Origin: Channallabes apus
Lineage: Eukaryota; Chordata; Actinopteri; Siluriformes; Clariidae
Length of the DNA: 64,000 bases
Direction: 5' to 3'
NCBI GenBank assembly: GCA_030522415.1
Contig: CM060106.1
Coordinates: forward strand, 24,258,074 to 24,322,073
Below are positions 40,107 to 51,384 of the stretch, one piece after another. The position numbers and the translations under genes were made by a program. How positions within the stretch are numbered: position 1 is the stretch's first letter; every line of letters starts with the position of its first letter. The notes under the pieces were generated by a model. The model was not told the origin of the DNA, made no database searches, and saw nothing but the letters and a program-made list of their open reading frames with translations.

Positions 40107-40744
40107 GCTGTTGTTTTATATATTATATTATAATACATATATAATATAATATTATTTTATATATTATTGTTAGCTATATTTTCTGTTATAGTGCCTGCAG
40201 TAACGCTGCTAAAAAGTCAACTTTGATTGTTCCTAATAAACTGTTTAACTGAACTCGCAAGTGAATCTCGCAAGCAGCCTTGCCGCGCCACTCTCTCTCG
40301 GTGCTCCACGCTGTCCTCCAGCAAGTCCGCCGGCTTGTTGGAGATGGTGATCTGGCCCCCCCAAAAATTGTCCAGGAGGGGGTCCTCCGCCATGCCACTT
40401 AAACGGTCTAGCTTTCTGTCACGTTTGCGTCGGGTGTGTGTGCGTGTTCGCGGCATGAATGCAGAGGCGAGCTGGCGATTCAAATAAGCAATCTTTATTT
40501 TAAATAATAATACACCAACACAAACCTAAGAAAAGCAACAACTATAATGGCAACAAAAGCTAGACGCCTGACTGTGCTTCAGTCAGGCTATTTAAACTAA
40601 ACATAATTATCTTTCCTCGGTTGAGGTGAACTTCTACGTCACCTGACCGAGGTGCAAACTGGGAACTGAAGTTAAAACAAACAAAACAAACTACAAACAA
40701 AACTCAAACCAAAATGGGCGTTTGGCGCCCTCTAGGGGTTAACC
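40107..40744. other. Unrecognised, possible repeat remnant
   Basis: The ORF at 40217-40483 (minus) has no known domain. A small hairpin (cgcctgactg...cagtcaggc) lies near 40564-40588. At 40727-40744 ccctctaggggttaac may be the right end of the piggyBac element with its TTAA, as an inverted match to the start at 31828; this is weak. Confidence 0.4.
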
Positions 40745-41276
40745 CTCACTATTATATGTTTTCATTGAACATAACAAGTAAACATTCACAGTGCAGGTTG
40801 GAAAAATGTATGTTAACCCCTAGCCTTCTCCAAGAGCTAATTGGAGCCAGATGTGAGCCAACCTTGAGTCCAATCAGTGTGATGATATGGGATGTGTTGC
40901 TGAAAGCTGTCCTGCCCTTTAAAAACACACACCAAGAAGCACTGCCTGATGTGAACCATGCCTCGCAGAAAAGCGCTCTCAGAAGACTGACGATCAAGAA
41001 TTGTTGACTTGCATGAAGCTGGAAAGGGTTACAAAAATAATACTACACAAACATTACATTATATGTTTTTGATGTTCATGTGTCCACGGTAAGACAGACT
41101 GTCTATAAATGGAGAAAGTTCAGCACTGTTGCTAGGCGTGGTCGTCCTGTAAAGATGACTGCAAGAGCACAGCGCAGAACGCTTAATGAGGTAAAGAAGA
41201 ATCTTAGAGTGTCAGCTAAAGACTTACAGAAATCTCTGGCACATGTTAACATTTTTTGTTGACACATCTACTGTGA
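40745..41276 (+). pseudogene. Tc1 transposon, left half (N-terminal part)
   Basis: The left inverted-repeat region (ttcattgaacataac, attcacagtgcag) matches, inverted, the 3' region at 48620-48660. The transposase start is eroded ([24 protein letters not shown], then a gap); it continues [53 protein letters not shown]. These are the two helix-turn-helix domains. It ends at about 41271 with catctactgtga, exactly where the half at 47546 begins (tgtgacaataagg). The shared tgtga (41272-41276, 47546-47550) looks like an insertion footprint. Confidence 0.8.
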
Positions 41277-41543
41277 TCTCTTTCTTAAATTGCAGGTGGC
41301 CTTTATGGTACTTATACATAGACTGTAGACTGTAGTGACCAGTTTGTGTAATCAGAGTGAATTTTAAGGTTACAAGGGCAGCTGCATAATACACATATGT
41401 ACTGTACACGTAGGCTCATTGGCGTGTCACAATCCGATTTATATAATACAATTATTTTTAAAATTGTCCATGATTTATATGGGTGGGGCTAAAGAACATT
41501 AAAGAAAGACTAAATTAATACATATGTCTCTTGTTTTTCATAG
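41277..41543. other. Intron-like sequence
   Basis: No motif; it leads to the acceptor at 41543. Confidence 0.5.
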
Positions 41544-41730
41544 GTATATGTCAACTCTAGGTATGCAAAGCCACGTTTAAAAAAACATGGTTTTGAGGTT
41601 TTAGATACAGGTAACATGTATCTAATCTGGACTCCTGCTGGCCTGAAAATCCAGTGGTTCCACAGCACAGGCATGATGGTGATTGAAACAGAGACTAATG
41701 ACAACACGTTCTCCACCATGGGATTGTGTG
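41544..41730 (+). CDS. Otogelin-family exon, VWD domain, later part
   Basis: After acceptor ttgtttttcatag the 187-bp exon encodes VYVNSRYAKPRLKKHGFEVL, DTGNMYLIWTPAGLKIQWFH, STGMMVIETETNDNTFSTMG, LC: the second half of a von Willebrand D domain. The donor tgtg|gtatgc (phase 1) joins in frame to 41872 as LCG-CCDGN. In the protein this precedes C8, yet here it lies 3 kb downstream of the C8 exons. The first half of the VWD domain was not found in the window. Confidence 0.85.
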
Positions 41731-41871
41731 GTATGCAGCTAAATCTTTACAAAAATCTGAATCATGAGCATTGAAATGCATTTTCATATAACTATTGAAA
41801 TACATACAGAATCAGTTACAGAAAACTAATTAATCAATAAATCCTTCTCTCTCTCTCTGCTCTTCACATAG

Positions 41872-41951
41872 GTTGCTGTGATGGTAACTCACTAAATGAT
41901 GAGATTTTACCTAATGGTACTGTAGTGGATGATGAAAGTCTAATGTTTATC
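41872..41951 (+). CDS. Otogelin-family exon, end of VWD domain (right end broken)
   Basis: After acceptor ctcttcacatag the frame reads CCDGNSLNDEILPNGTVVDD, ESLMFI, the end of a VWD domain. It then becomes non-coding within a few bases, and the gtacat that follows is a poor donor. The open frame 37914-38054 begins with FIDSWQ, which is what should follow, so the exon has been split. Coordinates of the right end are approximate to a few bases. Confidence 0.8.
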
Positions 41952-42176
41952 AGTACATTACAGAAAATAATGAACTTTATCACAATATGCAATTTTTTTT
42001 GAGAAGGACCTGTATATTAATATTGATGTGAATTATGGTAGTGGTGGTGGTTTGTTGGATATATCGTTCTCTTTTGACTTATCCTATATCCTCTTCGTTT
42101 GATTTTTTCATTTTGTTTCTTTGTGTCTATCTTTCTGTAATGACAAGGGTGTTTTATATTTGTTTTTATTCTGCAG
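41952..42176. other. Intron-like sequence right of the exon break
   Basis: AT-rich, without features, ending at the acceptor tttttattctgcag. By the rearrangement model this is where the C8-TIL block would fit. Confidence 0.5.
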
Positions 42177-42386
42177 CCTGTACTGACAGTTTTGGGGCTC
42201 CCCGTGCCTTGGGTGAGATTTGGAAGGCATCTGTGGATGGATGCTGTATGTATCGGTGTGAAAATGATGGCATTGTGCCTGTAGAGTTTGAGTGCAGTGA
42301 CATTCCCCAGCCAGTCTGCACACGAGCAGGTGAGATCAGCATTAGCCTGACAGATGACAACAGCTGCTGCATCCAAAGAGTCTGTG
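42177..42386 (+). CDS. Otogelin-family exon, VWC-like domain
   Basis: The 210-bp exon reads CTDSFGAPRALGEIWKASVD, GCCMYRCENDGIVPVEFECS, DIPQPVCTRAGEISISLTDD, NSCCIQRVC. The TDSFGxPRALGE block and cysteine spacing are those I associate with otogelin rather than mucins. It joins in phase 1 to the TIL exon (39166) and has donor tgtg|gtgagt. No next exon was recognised up to 44500, so the gene either continues far away or is a fragment. Confidence 0.85.
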
Positions 42387-44499
42387 GTGAGTTACATGCC
42401 TTCCTAAAATGTACCAGAACTCCTTACACAGACAAAATAAATAGGTTGTTTATTATGAACATAAAAGGTGAGGCTTATACAGTAAGTAATAAGGACTGTG
42501 TTAATTCTCAAAATGAACAGGCATTTGCCGGGAAAGCCATCCAACATTGTCCTAAGTGTAAGATACTTAGTCCTGAAAATATTTTAATTTGTTTTAACAT
42601 AGTTTGTCTTCTAATAGCGTAAAATGTTATACGTATGAAATGTTTCTTTTTCAAGCTTTTATTATACTATTGTCTAGTTTTAGAATTAATGAATTGTTCC
42701 CATATTTTTGCTATTTATGCTTTTCCCTAACGAAACCATAACCACAGGTTAATGCATTTACTTATTTTAGTGGTAAAATGCCATGTTTACAGCTAACTGG
42801 TTTTAGTGGGCTTTCTAATTTTGTGATTGCAGTAATCAGTGTGCAACATTAAATGTGGTCCTTAAGAAAATTCTTTGGTTTTGCCAGGGTGTATTTGCAA
42901 ACACTAGATTTAAAAAAACTGGACTGTTTTTAAGTATTTAATGTATTTAATTTTAGAAAAGCCATACCACAATTTATGTTTTTACATGTATTTATTTTAA
43001 CCAGAGTTTCAGGATGAAATATTGTGATTGAAGCAAATTGTCACTGGTAATGAATTTGTTACTGTGAAAACATAAATGTTTTCATTTGAATTCTGAATAT
43101 TGCACAAGAAAAATGACAATTCACAACTGAGTATTTAGCAAACTCCACCCTGAACACATAAAATCTGGTGAGGTGTTTGGACCACAGAGGGGAGAGGACG
43201 TGCAGGTGAAAAAGACTATTTATTAAAACAAAGAAAATTAAACATTTCAAAGACAGAATCATGTCACAGGTCAGGTGATAGGCAACTAGACTTGCATGGA
43301 ATAAGCAAAAACACAGTTGTGAGTTTCATGCAAGAAATCTGTCAGAACACAATGGTGTGTTATTGTCTGAAGAAAACTCATGAGTGCATATACTTTACCT
43401 CAACTTTACCATACCATATACTTTACCATATACTATGCAAAGACCTGCTGTTTCTCAATGGTTTTTATACATGGAACTTGGAAACGGTTGTCTTGCAGAT
43501 GGTGTGACATGAGGACCGAATAAGATTTAGGTATTAAATCCTCCCTACTCATGCTTAAGTCACCTCAAAATATGGCACTAACCAAACAGTTTGTATTAAC
43601 TCTTATTATTTGTAAACAGATGTACGAACTGCCATAAAGTACCTATGAAATACTGCCTTTCTAAATAAAATAATAATATACTGTTCATTTTTACTGCGTA
43701 TTATGATGCTAAGCCACAGCTATGATTAGTTGAAATTTGTTCTTTAGGGCCTCTGACATGGGCCTCAGATCCATTGTATCTTGTATGCCGTAACATCTCA
43801 CAGACCCAGACACTCCCATTTACAGATTGGAAGCCACACTGCCAGCAGCCTCATCTACCCTCTAATGTTGGCTGTGGGCACATTCACACAGAAATGATGC
43901 AATACAGCCACTATGAAGACTTTAGATTTCAGCTGTCCTTTTAGATGCTATATTTAAACCTTTTTTTTAATTATTAAATGTGTTCATTCATTTTTAATTC
44001 AAGGAACACATTTATTCACTTATGGCAGGGGCCATTTTGCCAAGCCATTGGTTTCACTTCACTAATCACATAATAGAAATAAGGTTATTGCTATGTAATT
44101 CAGTCAATTCTTCCATCTCATGGTAATGGTTTGCCTAAAACACGAATGTTCAAAGCTTCTGAATGAAGGTTCTGTAGTGGTTTAAAAAGAAAAATTGTTA
44201 TAGAAACATTGTGTAAGAGGAAATTGCTTTGATAAAATTAATAAAACAGTCATCACTTTTTGTTGTCAAACTGTTCACTCATCATAAGCATGACTGGTCC
44301 AAAATCAAGAATGGTATGCATTAAGACTTTTCTGTTCTAGCAATCTGGTGGTAGCATTAACTTCTTTAGATGTCCAGGCAGCCATTGCCATTCTCCAAAC
44401 AGAGTCACTGGCAGTCTACAAATGATGTCTAAAGATGTCAATAAATGGTATGCTTAGTCAGTATCCAAAGGAATCAGTATAAGTATATATTTATTGATA
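42387..44499. other. Unrecognised AT-rich sequence
   Basis: No further otogelin-like exon was seen. A stretch at about 43749-43944, after ttgttctttag, is open for 65 codons (GPLTWASDPLYLVCRNISQT...), but matches nothing I know. A region around 43150-43260 has the look of an old LTR-type repeat. Confidence 0.4.
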
Positions 44500-44580
44500 A
44501 AGCCTTCAAAGTACTTCTGTAAGCAGCTTGAGATAAGGGAGTCAGCCAAATGACATATATTTGAATGTAAATTTTCTCAA
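44500..44580 (+). mobile_element. 3' tail of a fish SINE/LINE
   Basis: ataagggagtcagccaaatgacatatatttgaatgtaaat matches the common fish retroposon ending in repeated ATGTAA. Confidence 0.5.
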
Positions 44581-44819
44581 AGTATACAGTATGTGCAATT
44601 ATTATTTATGTGTTGTCCATGACCTGGTGGTAGACAATAAAGCAACCACCTATACATTAAGCTATTATATTTCAATCTACTCTACCATATTCCTGCTTTT
44701 TAAAGGACCAAAACAGCTGCTCACCTCTTACATGATCAGTTGTGTGCCTTTACCTCATTATTTCACATACATGTATAGCGCTAAAAAGATACATTTTAAA
44801 AGATTAACTTTTTAAATGG

Positions 44820-46555
44820 TATCATCACCTTATCGTGGTGAAGAGGTTTGCATGGCCTTATGAACCTGGGAGCTGTGTTGTCTGGAGGCTTATGCCCTGG
44901 TAGCCCCTCCCAAGGATAATTGGTCTAAGACAAGGTACTAAGAACGGTTTGAAACCCATAAATAAAAAGAGGGGGGAGAAAAGTGACCCCACCTGGAGGA
45001 AGCCCAAGGCCCATGTCTGGAGCCAGGCCTGGACAGTAGGCTCGTCAGCTAGTGCCTGGTGGCCAGGTCTGCCACGGGGCCCCATTGGGCACAGCCTGAA
45101 AGAGCAACGTGGACACCTATCCTCCCCCATCCCGTGGACTGTGCTTATGCAAGAAGGCAGAATACACTGAGCATATTCTTCCTTCTTGAAGACTCTGAAT
45201 GGAGTACTGCATTGAGCCCCAGTAGGGGATTCCATAGTCTTTCTGGGGGACTTGAGCGCACATGTGGACAATGATGGAGATACTTGGAGGGGCGTGATTG
45301 AGAGGAACTTCTTCCCGGTCTAAACCCGAGCAGTGTTTTGTTACTGGATTTCTGTGCTAGTCATGGATTGTCCATAATAAATACCATGTTTGAGCATAGG
45401 GATGCTCATAAGTGTACTTGGTACCAGAGTAGCTTATGCCGAAGATCATTGATCGATTTTGGGTTGTGGGTGAATCGGGAACATCTAGGGAGGCCACTGT
45501 CCAAGTGGCCTTCAACTCCCTCCTCCAGCGGAGCTTTTCCAGCATCCCTGTGGAAGCTGAGGACATTGAATCAGAGTGGTCAATGTTCAAAACGTCTATT
45601 GCTAAAGCTGCAGCTGTAAGCTGTGGTTTTAAGGTTCTGGTTGCCTCAAGGGGCGGTAACCCTTGAACACCTGTGGTTAGGTTATGCTTTCCGGAAAAGG
45701 AGTCGTTCAGGGATATGTTAGCTCGGGAGTCGGGAGGCAGGAAAACCATCCGGCACCTCAGGAGGGGGAACCACCTGTCCTCGACTGAGAAGGTAATCGG
45801 ATAGTGGAAAGAGCACTTTGAGAAAATCCCGAACCCGCCTATCCACACTCTGTTGCAGAGACAGAGCTGGAACAGGAATCCTGGAGGGGGCTTAGGAATA
45901 TGCCTATCCAGTCAACATGTGTTTTGTGGATTTGGGAAAGGCATACATGATCGGGTCCCTCAGGATTTTCTGTGGGAGGTACTACGAGAGTAAGGGATGA
46001 GGGTTTCACTTCTCAGGGCCATCCAATCCGTTTACACCCAAAGTGAAAGCTGTGTTTGAGTTCTTGGCAGTAAGTCAGATTTATTTCTAGTGGCCTCTGC
46101 CAGAGCTGTACTCGGGCACCAATCCTGTTTGTGATTTTATGGACAAGATATCAAGGCGCAGCCATGGAGGAGAGGGTATCCAGTTTGGTGCGCTAAGGAT
46201 TGCAACGTTGCTTTTTGCAGTGCTTGCTGGATCACTTTGCAGCTGAGTGTGAAACGGCAGGAATGAGGATACGCACCTCGAAATCTATGGCCATGGTTCT
46301 CAGTAGGTAACCATTGGATTGTCTACTCCAAGGTACCACTACCCCAGGTGAAGCACTGGAACACTGGAAAGTGAGGTTTTGCTGGAGCAGCAGTGGCAGT
46401 ATTGCAGTCACTTTACCGCACTCTTGTGACGAAAAGAGAGTTGAGCCAGAAATCTCTCAGTCTACCAGTCGATCTTTGTTCCAACCTTCACTTATTGTCA
46501 TGAGCGTTGTGTCATGACCGAAAGAACAAGATCACAAATATAAGCGACTTACAGA
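44820..46555 (+). pseudogene. RTE-type LINE relic (endonuclease and RT)
   Basis: Pieces in order: [20 protein letters not shown] (endonuclease), LLLDFCASHGLSIINTMFEH then CTWYQSSLCRRSLIDF, a region with VNFVDLEKA-like sequence, RTPILFVILWT, FAAECETAGMRIRTSKSMAM, and near 46510 VMTERTRSQI. All are separated by stops and frameshifts. The wording resembles the RTE/Rex3 group of fish LINEs. The YADD-type catalytic block is eroded. It is an old dead copy. Confidence 0.7.
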
Positions 46556-46673
46556 TGGAGCCAAGCCAAATAGCTGCGACCGTGTAAATGGCGTGCAAAT
46601 GGCGTGTGGCTGCCCTATGGACCTCTTTTTAATGCCAGAAAGGCGTATCTCTCTCTCGGGACGGGAGGGGCTT

Positions 46674-46675
<2 letters not shown>

Positions 46676-46735
<60 letters not shown>
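46676..46735. repeat. (CA)n microsatellite
   Basis: About thirty uninterrupted CA units, a good candidate for a length-variable marker. Confidence 0.95.
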
Positions 46736-46736
<1 letters not shown>

Positions 46737-47545
46737 CGTGAAACGCTTAAACGGAAACACTTATCTGTCGGGATTTCTTTTTACTTTTTAAAAAAGGTAA
46801 AGTGCAGGTTAATTTGTTTTATTTTTACTTTATATTTTGTGTTAATTATTTTTATGTATTTATTTTTTTGGGCTGTAGAACGAATAATTTGAGTTTCCCA
46901 TTATTTCCTATGGGAAAATTTAATTTGGTTTACGAGTGTTTTGGAATACGAGCCCACTTCCGGAACGAATTATGCTCATAATCCGAGGTTCCACTGGACT
47001 TGCCGATTATTGCAGTTTTTAAACAGACCGTTATTGTACAGTTTAGAAGACAGTGAGTGATTTATTTATTATCACCACAGAAGTGGGTGGTATAGAGCAG
47101 TGGTCCCCAACCAGTCCATGGAGCAATTGGTGCCCGGCCGCAGAAAAAATAATAAATATATATTTTATGTATTTTTAAAAACCTTGTATTTTGAAAAAGG
47201 ACCAGAGTATTATCTCGGTTACGTCTCCTGCGCCATTACGAGAGCAGCCGGCACGTACAGTATTTTGATTGATTTAAGCCCTATAGCCTCCACATAAAAA
47301 GTTTGCCTATGGACATATATTTACACAAAAGAAATTACACTTAAATATAAGTTGTAATATGGTTCCAGGGGTGCATCACTGGAGATTTATGGATAGGGGT
47401 CTAATTGATATTTGCTCAAGTTGCCAGACAGTAGATCTGTCACTTCATAGCTTGCATTAGGCAATGATCTAACATGCCTTAAATGCTATCCATCCACTTA
47501 CTGTACATAACGTACCAATCAAGCAAGGATACTGAAGTCAGCAAA
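46736..47545. other. Spacer with two DNA-transposon ends
   Basis: 46930-46996 (gtgttttggaatacgagccc ... gaggttccactgg) resembles a dispersed fish MITE end. 47098 starts cagtggtccccaaccagtcc, a hAT-type terminus without a visible partner. No gene. Confidence 0.45.
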
Positions 47546-48790
47546 TGTGACAATAAGGAAAACATTAAACAAGAATGGAGTACATGGGAGGAACCACGGA
47601 GGAAGCCATTCATTCATTCATTCATTTTCTATACCGCTTAATCCTGTGTTCAGGGTCGCGGGGGACCTGGAGCCTATCCCAGGAGACTTCGGGCACTAGG
47701 CGGGGTACACCCTGGACAGGGTGCAAATCCATCGCAGGGCACACACACATACACACACTCACACACCCAATCACACACTACGGGCAATTTAGGAATGCCA
47801 ATTAGCCTAATCTGCATATCTTTGGACTGTGGGAGGAAACCGGAGTACCCGGAGGAAACCCACCGAGCACGGGGAGAACATGCAAACTCCATGCACACAG
47901 AGACGGGAATCAAGCCTGGCCGGGGAATCGAACCCAGACCCTGGAGGTGCAAGGCGACAGTGCTAACCACTACACCACCGCGCCGCCCGGAGGAAGCCAT
48001 TGCTGTCCAAAAAAAATATTGCAGCATGTTTGCAAAAGACCACCTAGATGTTCCACAGCATTACTGGCAAAATATTCTGTGGACAGGTGAAACCAAAATT
48101 GAGTTGTTTTGAAAAAAAAAACACAACAATATGTGGGGAGGAAAAAATACACAGCAAACCAACATTAAAACCTCATCCCCACTGTAAAACATGGCGGAGG
48201 GAGCATCCTGGACGGATTGTTGTCATTGATGGAAAAATTAATTCCAGAGTTTATCAAGACATTTTGCAGGAAAACAAAAGACCATCTGTCCACCAACTGA
48301 AGCTCCGCAGAGGATGGGTGATGCAAGAGGACAATGACCCAAAGCATACAAGTAATTCAACAAAAGAATGGCTTCAACAGAACAAAATACGCCTTCTGGA
48401 GTGGCCCAGTTGAAATGCTGAGCTATGTCCTTAAGAGAGGGATTCACACCAAGAATATTGTGACACTGAAACAGTTTTGTGAAGAGGAGTGGTCCAAAAT
48501 TACTCCAGATTGTTGTGCAGGTCTGATCTGCAACTACAGGAAACATTTAGAGGTTATTGCTGCCAAAGGAGGGTCAACCAGTTATTGTGCAAAGTTAAGT
48601 CCAAAGGTTCACATACTTTTCCCACCCTGCACTGTGAATGTTTACGTTATGTTCAATAAAAACATAAAATACATTATAAGTATTAATTTAAGCAGACAGT
48701 TTTTTCTATTGTTGTGACTTGATGAAAATCAGAGCACATTTTATGGCCAATTCATGCAAAACTTTATAAAAAAAAAAAAATATATATATA
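47546..48790 (+). pseudogene. Tc1 transposon, right half (catalytic part)
   Basis: Begins with tgtgacaataaggaaaacat (TIRKTLNKNG-like), is broken by a SINE at 47611-47987, and continues DHLDVPQHYWQNILWTGETK (the first catalytic Asp is now Gly), RIVVIDGKINSRVYQDILQE, VHQLKLRRGWVMQEDNDPKH, WLQQNKIRLLEWPS, then, after a deletion that removed the SPDLNP block, EMLSYVLKRGIHTKNIVTLK and VIAAKGGSTSY. The 3' inverted-repeat region follows. It is the same family as, and the missing half of, 40745-41276. Confidence 0.85.
47611..47987 (-). mobile_element. Full-length SINE with 14-bp target duplication
   Basis: 377 bp in minus orientation, ATTC tail on the left, A and B boxes near the right end. The perfect duplication cggaggaagccatt lies at 47597-47610 and 47988-48001. 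It inserted into the Tc1 transposase. Confidence 0.95.
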
Positions 48791-48800
48791 TATATATATA
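48779..48800. repeat. (TA)n tract
   Basis: A short TA tract between two Tc1 remnants. Confidence 0.8.
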
Positions 48801-48854
48801 CAGTTGCAAGAAAACGTATGTGAACCCTTTGCAATGAAGTAAAAAAACATTATA

Positions 48855-50342
48855 CAGTCCCGAAGTTTAAGACCACTTGAAAAATGGCAAGAAATCATAG
48901 TTTGCATGGTTGGATCTTAACAAGGTTCCAAGTAAAGCTTCAACATGCATCAAGAAGAAATGGGAGTGAGACAACACTTTTTTTGAGCATTCAATTGAAA
49001 TTAAAACAACGATTAAACTGAAACAGGCTGTTTTACAACTGATCAAATGTTTAGGACCACACCTCCAAAAAAAACATAACTCCCCCCAAAACAGAACTGA
49101 GTACTGAGTAGCTCCACCGTTATTGTTGATCACTTCAAAAATTCTTTGCGGCATGCTTGATGCAAACATTTCCATGAGGTGAGTGGGAAAATTTTTCCAA
49201 ATGGTGAAGATGGCCGCACGAAGAGCATCAACTGTCTGGAACTGTTGTCCATTTTGGTAAACTTCCCTTGCCATCCATCCCCAAAGGTTCTCAATTGGAT
49301 TTAGATCAGGGGAACACGCAGGATGGGCCAAAAGAGTGATGTTATTCTCCTGGAAGAAGTCCCTTGTCCTGCGGACATTGTCTACTGTAGCGTTGTCCAG
49401 TTGAAAAACACAGTCGTTACCACACAGACGAGGGCCCTGAGTCATGAGGAATGCTCTCTGCAACATCTGGACATAGCCAGCGGCCGTTTGACGCCCCTGC
49501 ACTTCCTGAAGCTCCATTGTTCCACTGAAGGATATAGCACTATAGAACCATAGAACCCCTCCACTGTGGCGTGTAGAAAACATCTCAGGTGGGATCTGCT
49601 TGTCATGCCAGTAACCTTTAAGCTTAATTTTTTTCTCATCAGAGAATAAACCTTTCTTCCACCTTTGAATGTCCCATGTTTGGTGCTCTCTTGCAAAGTC
49701 CAAACGAGCAGTTCTGTGGCGTTCAAGGAGACGAGGTCTTTGAAGACGTTTTTTGTTTTTGAAGCCCTTCAGTCTCAGATGCCGTCTGATGGTTATGGGG
49801 CTGCAGTCAGCACCAGTAACGGCCTTAATTTGGGTCGAGGATCATCCAGTGTCTTGACGGACAGTCAATTGGGATCCTTCGGCTCAGTGGAATTTTTTGG
49901 GGTCTTCCACTTGACTTTTTTGTCCCATAACGCTCAGGAAGAAATTCCAAATGACTGTCTTACGGCGTCCCACCTCAGCAGCAATGGCATGCTGTGAGAG
50001 ACCCTGCTCATGCAGTTCAACAACCCGACCACATTCAAAAAGGGAGAGCTTTTTTGCCTTTGCCATCAGAACGTGTGACTACCTGACAGAAAATGACAAT
50101 GAATCCACATCTTTGCACAGATTTGGCCTTTTAGAGGCATGTCCTAAAATTTTGATCAGCTGTAAAACAGCCTGTTTCAGTTTAATCGTTATTTTCAACT
50201 AATTGAATGCTCAAAAAAATTTTTGTCTCTATTTATTCTTGTTGCATGTTGAAGCTCTACTTGGAACCTTGTTAAGATCCAACCATGCAAAATATGATTT
50301 TTTGCCATTTTTCAAATGGTCTTAAACTTTTGATCGGGACTG
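48855..50342 (-). mobile_element. Tc1-like transposon of a second family
   Basis: 1488 bp; ends CAGTCCCGAAGTTTAAGACC and inverted ...TCGGGACTG; TA at 48853-48854 and 50343-50344. The inverted repeats are about 200 bp long. It carries a broken transposase on the minus strand. Confidence 0.9.
49080..50066 (-). pseudogene. Tc1-like transposase, second family, broken
   Basis: The N-terminus MAKAKKLSLFECGRVVELHE then LSQHAIAAEVGRR (helix-turn-helix) stops at 49884. The catalytic part reads [20 protein letters not shown] (MDF at the longest open start), FSDEKK (first Asp), [20 protein letters not shown] (second Asp) and NPIENLWGW (Glu), with 34 residues between the last two: DD34E kept. It ends near [13 protein letters not shown]; the normal stop is lost and the frame runs on into the repeat. 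Stops and a double shift between 49704 and 49883 kill it. Confidence 0.85.
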
Positions 50343-50460
50343 TATTTAAAAAAAAAATTTTTATTGTATTTTTTTATATTTTATTGTTTTTTGACTTCAT
50401 TGCAAAGGGTTCACATACTTTTTATGCCGTTTTCTGCATCTTCTCAAAGGTGTCTCAAAT

Positions 50461-51384
50461 GTGGCTCTAAATCTTATTCTTAGTTTATATTTGTCTTGTG
50501 TGCAACTCACGTATAGTTAGTTAAAATTAAATACAATTGAGTTAATTATATTGCCTAGGTTGTGCTGAAAAAAATGTCACTCTATATATGGCTCCTATAT
50601 ATTTATTAAAACATAATAATGCAAAGAATGGTTAAAATGCTTTGGGGCTAAGTGCTCTGCTGACAATCAGTTATATACTTCATCTTACTCTTCACATACT
50701 GGTAAGGGGGGGTAAGCAGGTTGGATTTCTGAAATGTGAAATTATTAGAAAATAAAAGAAATCTAAATATTGTGTTAAAGGTCATATATATTTGTTGTTA
50801 GTTGTGTAGAGTAGACCACTTTTGTGCTATAGGTAATGCGGGTTGCTCCGCTGACTCCCACCACAGGTATATGTCACACCTTTGGGAAACACTGTGCAAA
50901 GTATTTGAACTTTCTGCGTTAGAATTGTAAAAATAAAGTACCCATGAAAGTTTCTCTTTTAATCAACCATGTGTTCAATGAAGATATGTAGATTGGTAGT
51001 GACTAAACTCCATTAAAAATATTTTTTATATCCAACCACCAATTATATTATCATACAGTTTTCCCTAGTTGATCAACATGGCTAACCTTTTACAAATGTG
51101 TATTACACCTTAATGAATTTAATTAAAATTAAACTGGCAGATGGCAAAACTTACTTTACATTCTGTACAAATGGCAATAAAGAACTAAAATACAATATGC
51201 AGAATATATATTTTTATCAAGAAGTGAAGCAATGAGATAATGTTTGTGTTCAGTGATTTCTGTCTACAATCATCATTTAAGGCCAAGCATATTTTTGATT
51301 ATCCATTTATGACTGAATGTTCAACCTTTTCTCATGGCAAACCCAATTAAACCTACAGTACATGTAGATTCTAATAAAGACATA
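50461..51384. other. Unrecognised AT-rich sequence
   Basis: No gene, repeat family or hairpin recognised. Confidence 0.5.

Larger units (their letters stand above)
48801..50460. mobile_element. Tc1 terminal repeats around a nested Tc1
   Basis: cagttgcaagaaaacgtatg at 48801 and tgcaaagggttcacatactt near 50403 are inverted ends of one Tc1 family. Only about 50 bp and 115 bp of it remain on the two sides of the insertion at 48855-50342. It may be the terminal part of the element whose halves lie at 40745 and 47546, or another copy. Confidence 0.5.

Noticed and set aside
41949..41956. Normal splice donor at the end of the VWD exon (a|gtacat)
   Set aside because: Weak donor, and the C8 half has no phase-matching acceptor; an exon split in two explains both sides better.
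43749..43944. Further otogelin-family exon after ttgttctttag
   Set aside because: The 65-codon reading lacks the cysteine pattern expected next in the protein and matches nothing I recognise.
46676..46735. ORFs through the CA repeat
   Set aside because: Dinucleotide repeats stay open by nature; the Val-Cys or Thr-His runs are artefacts.
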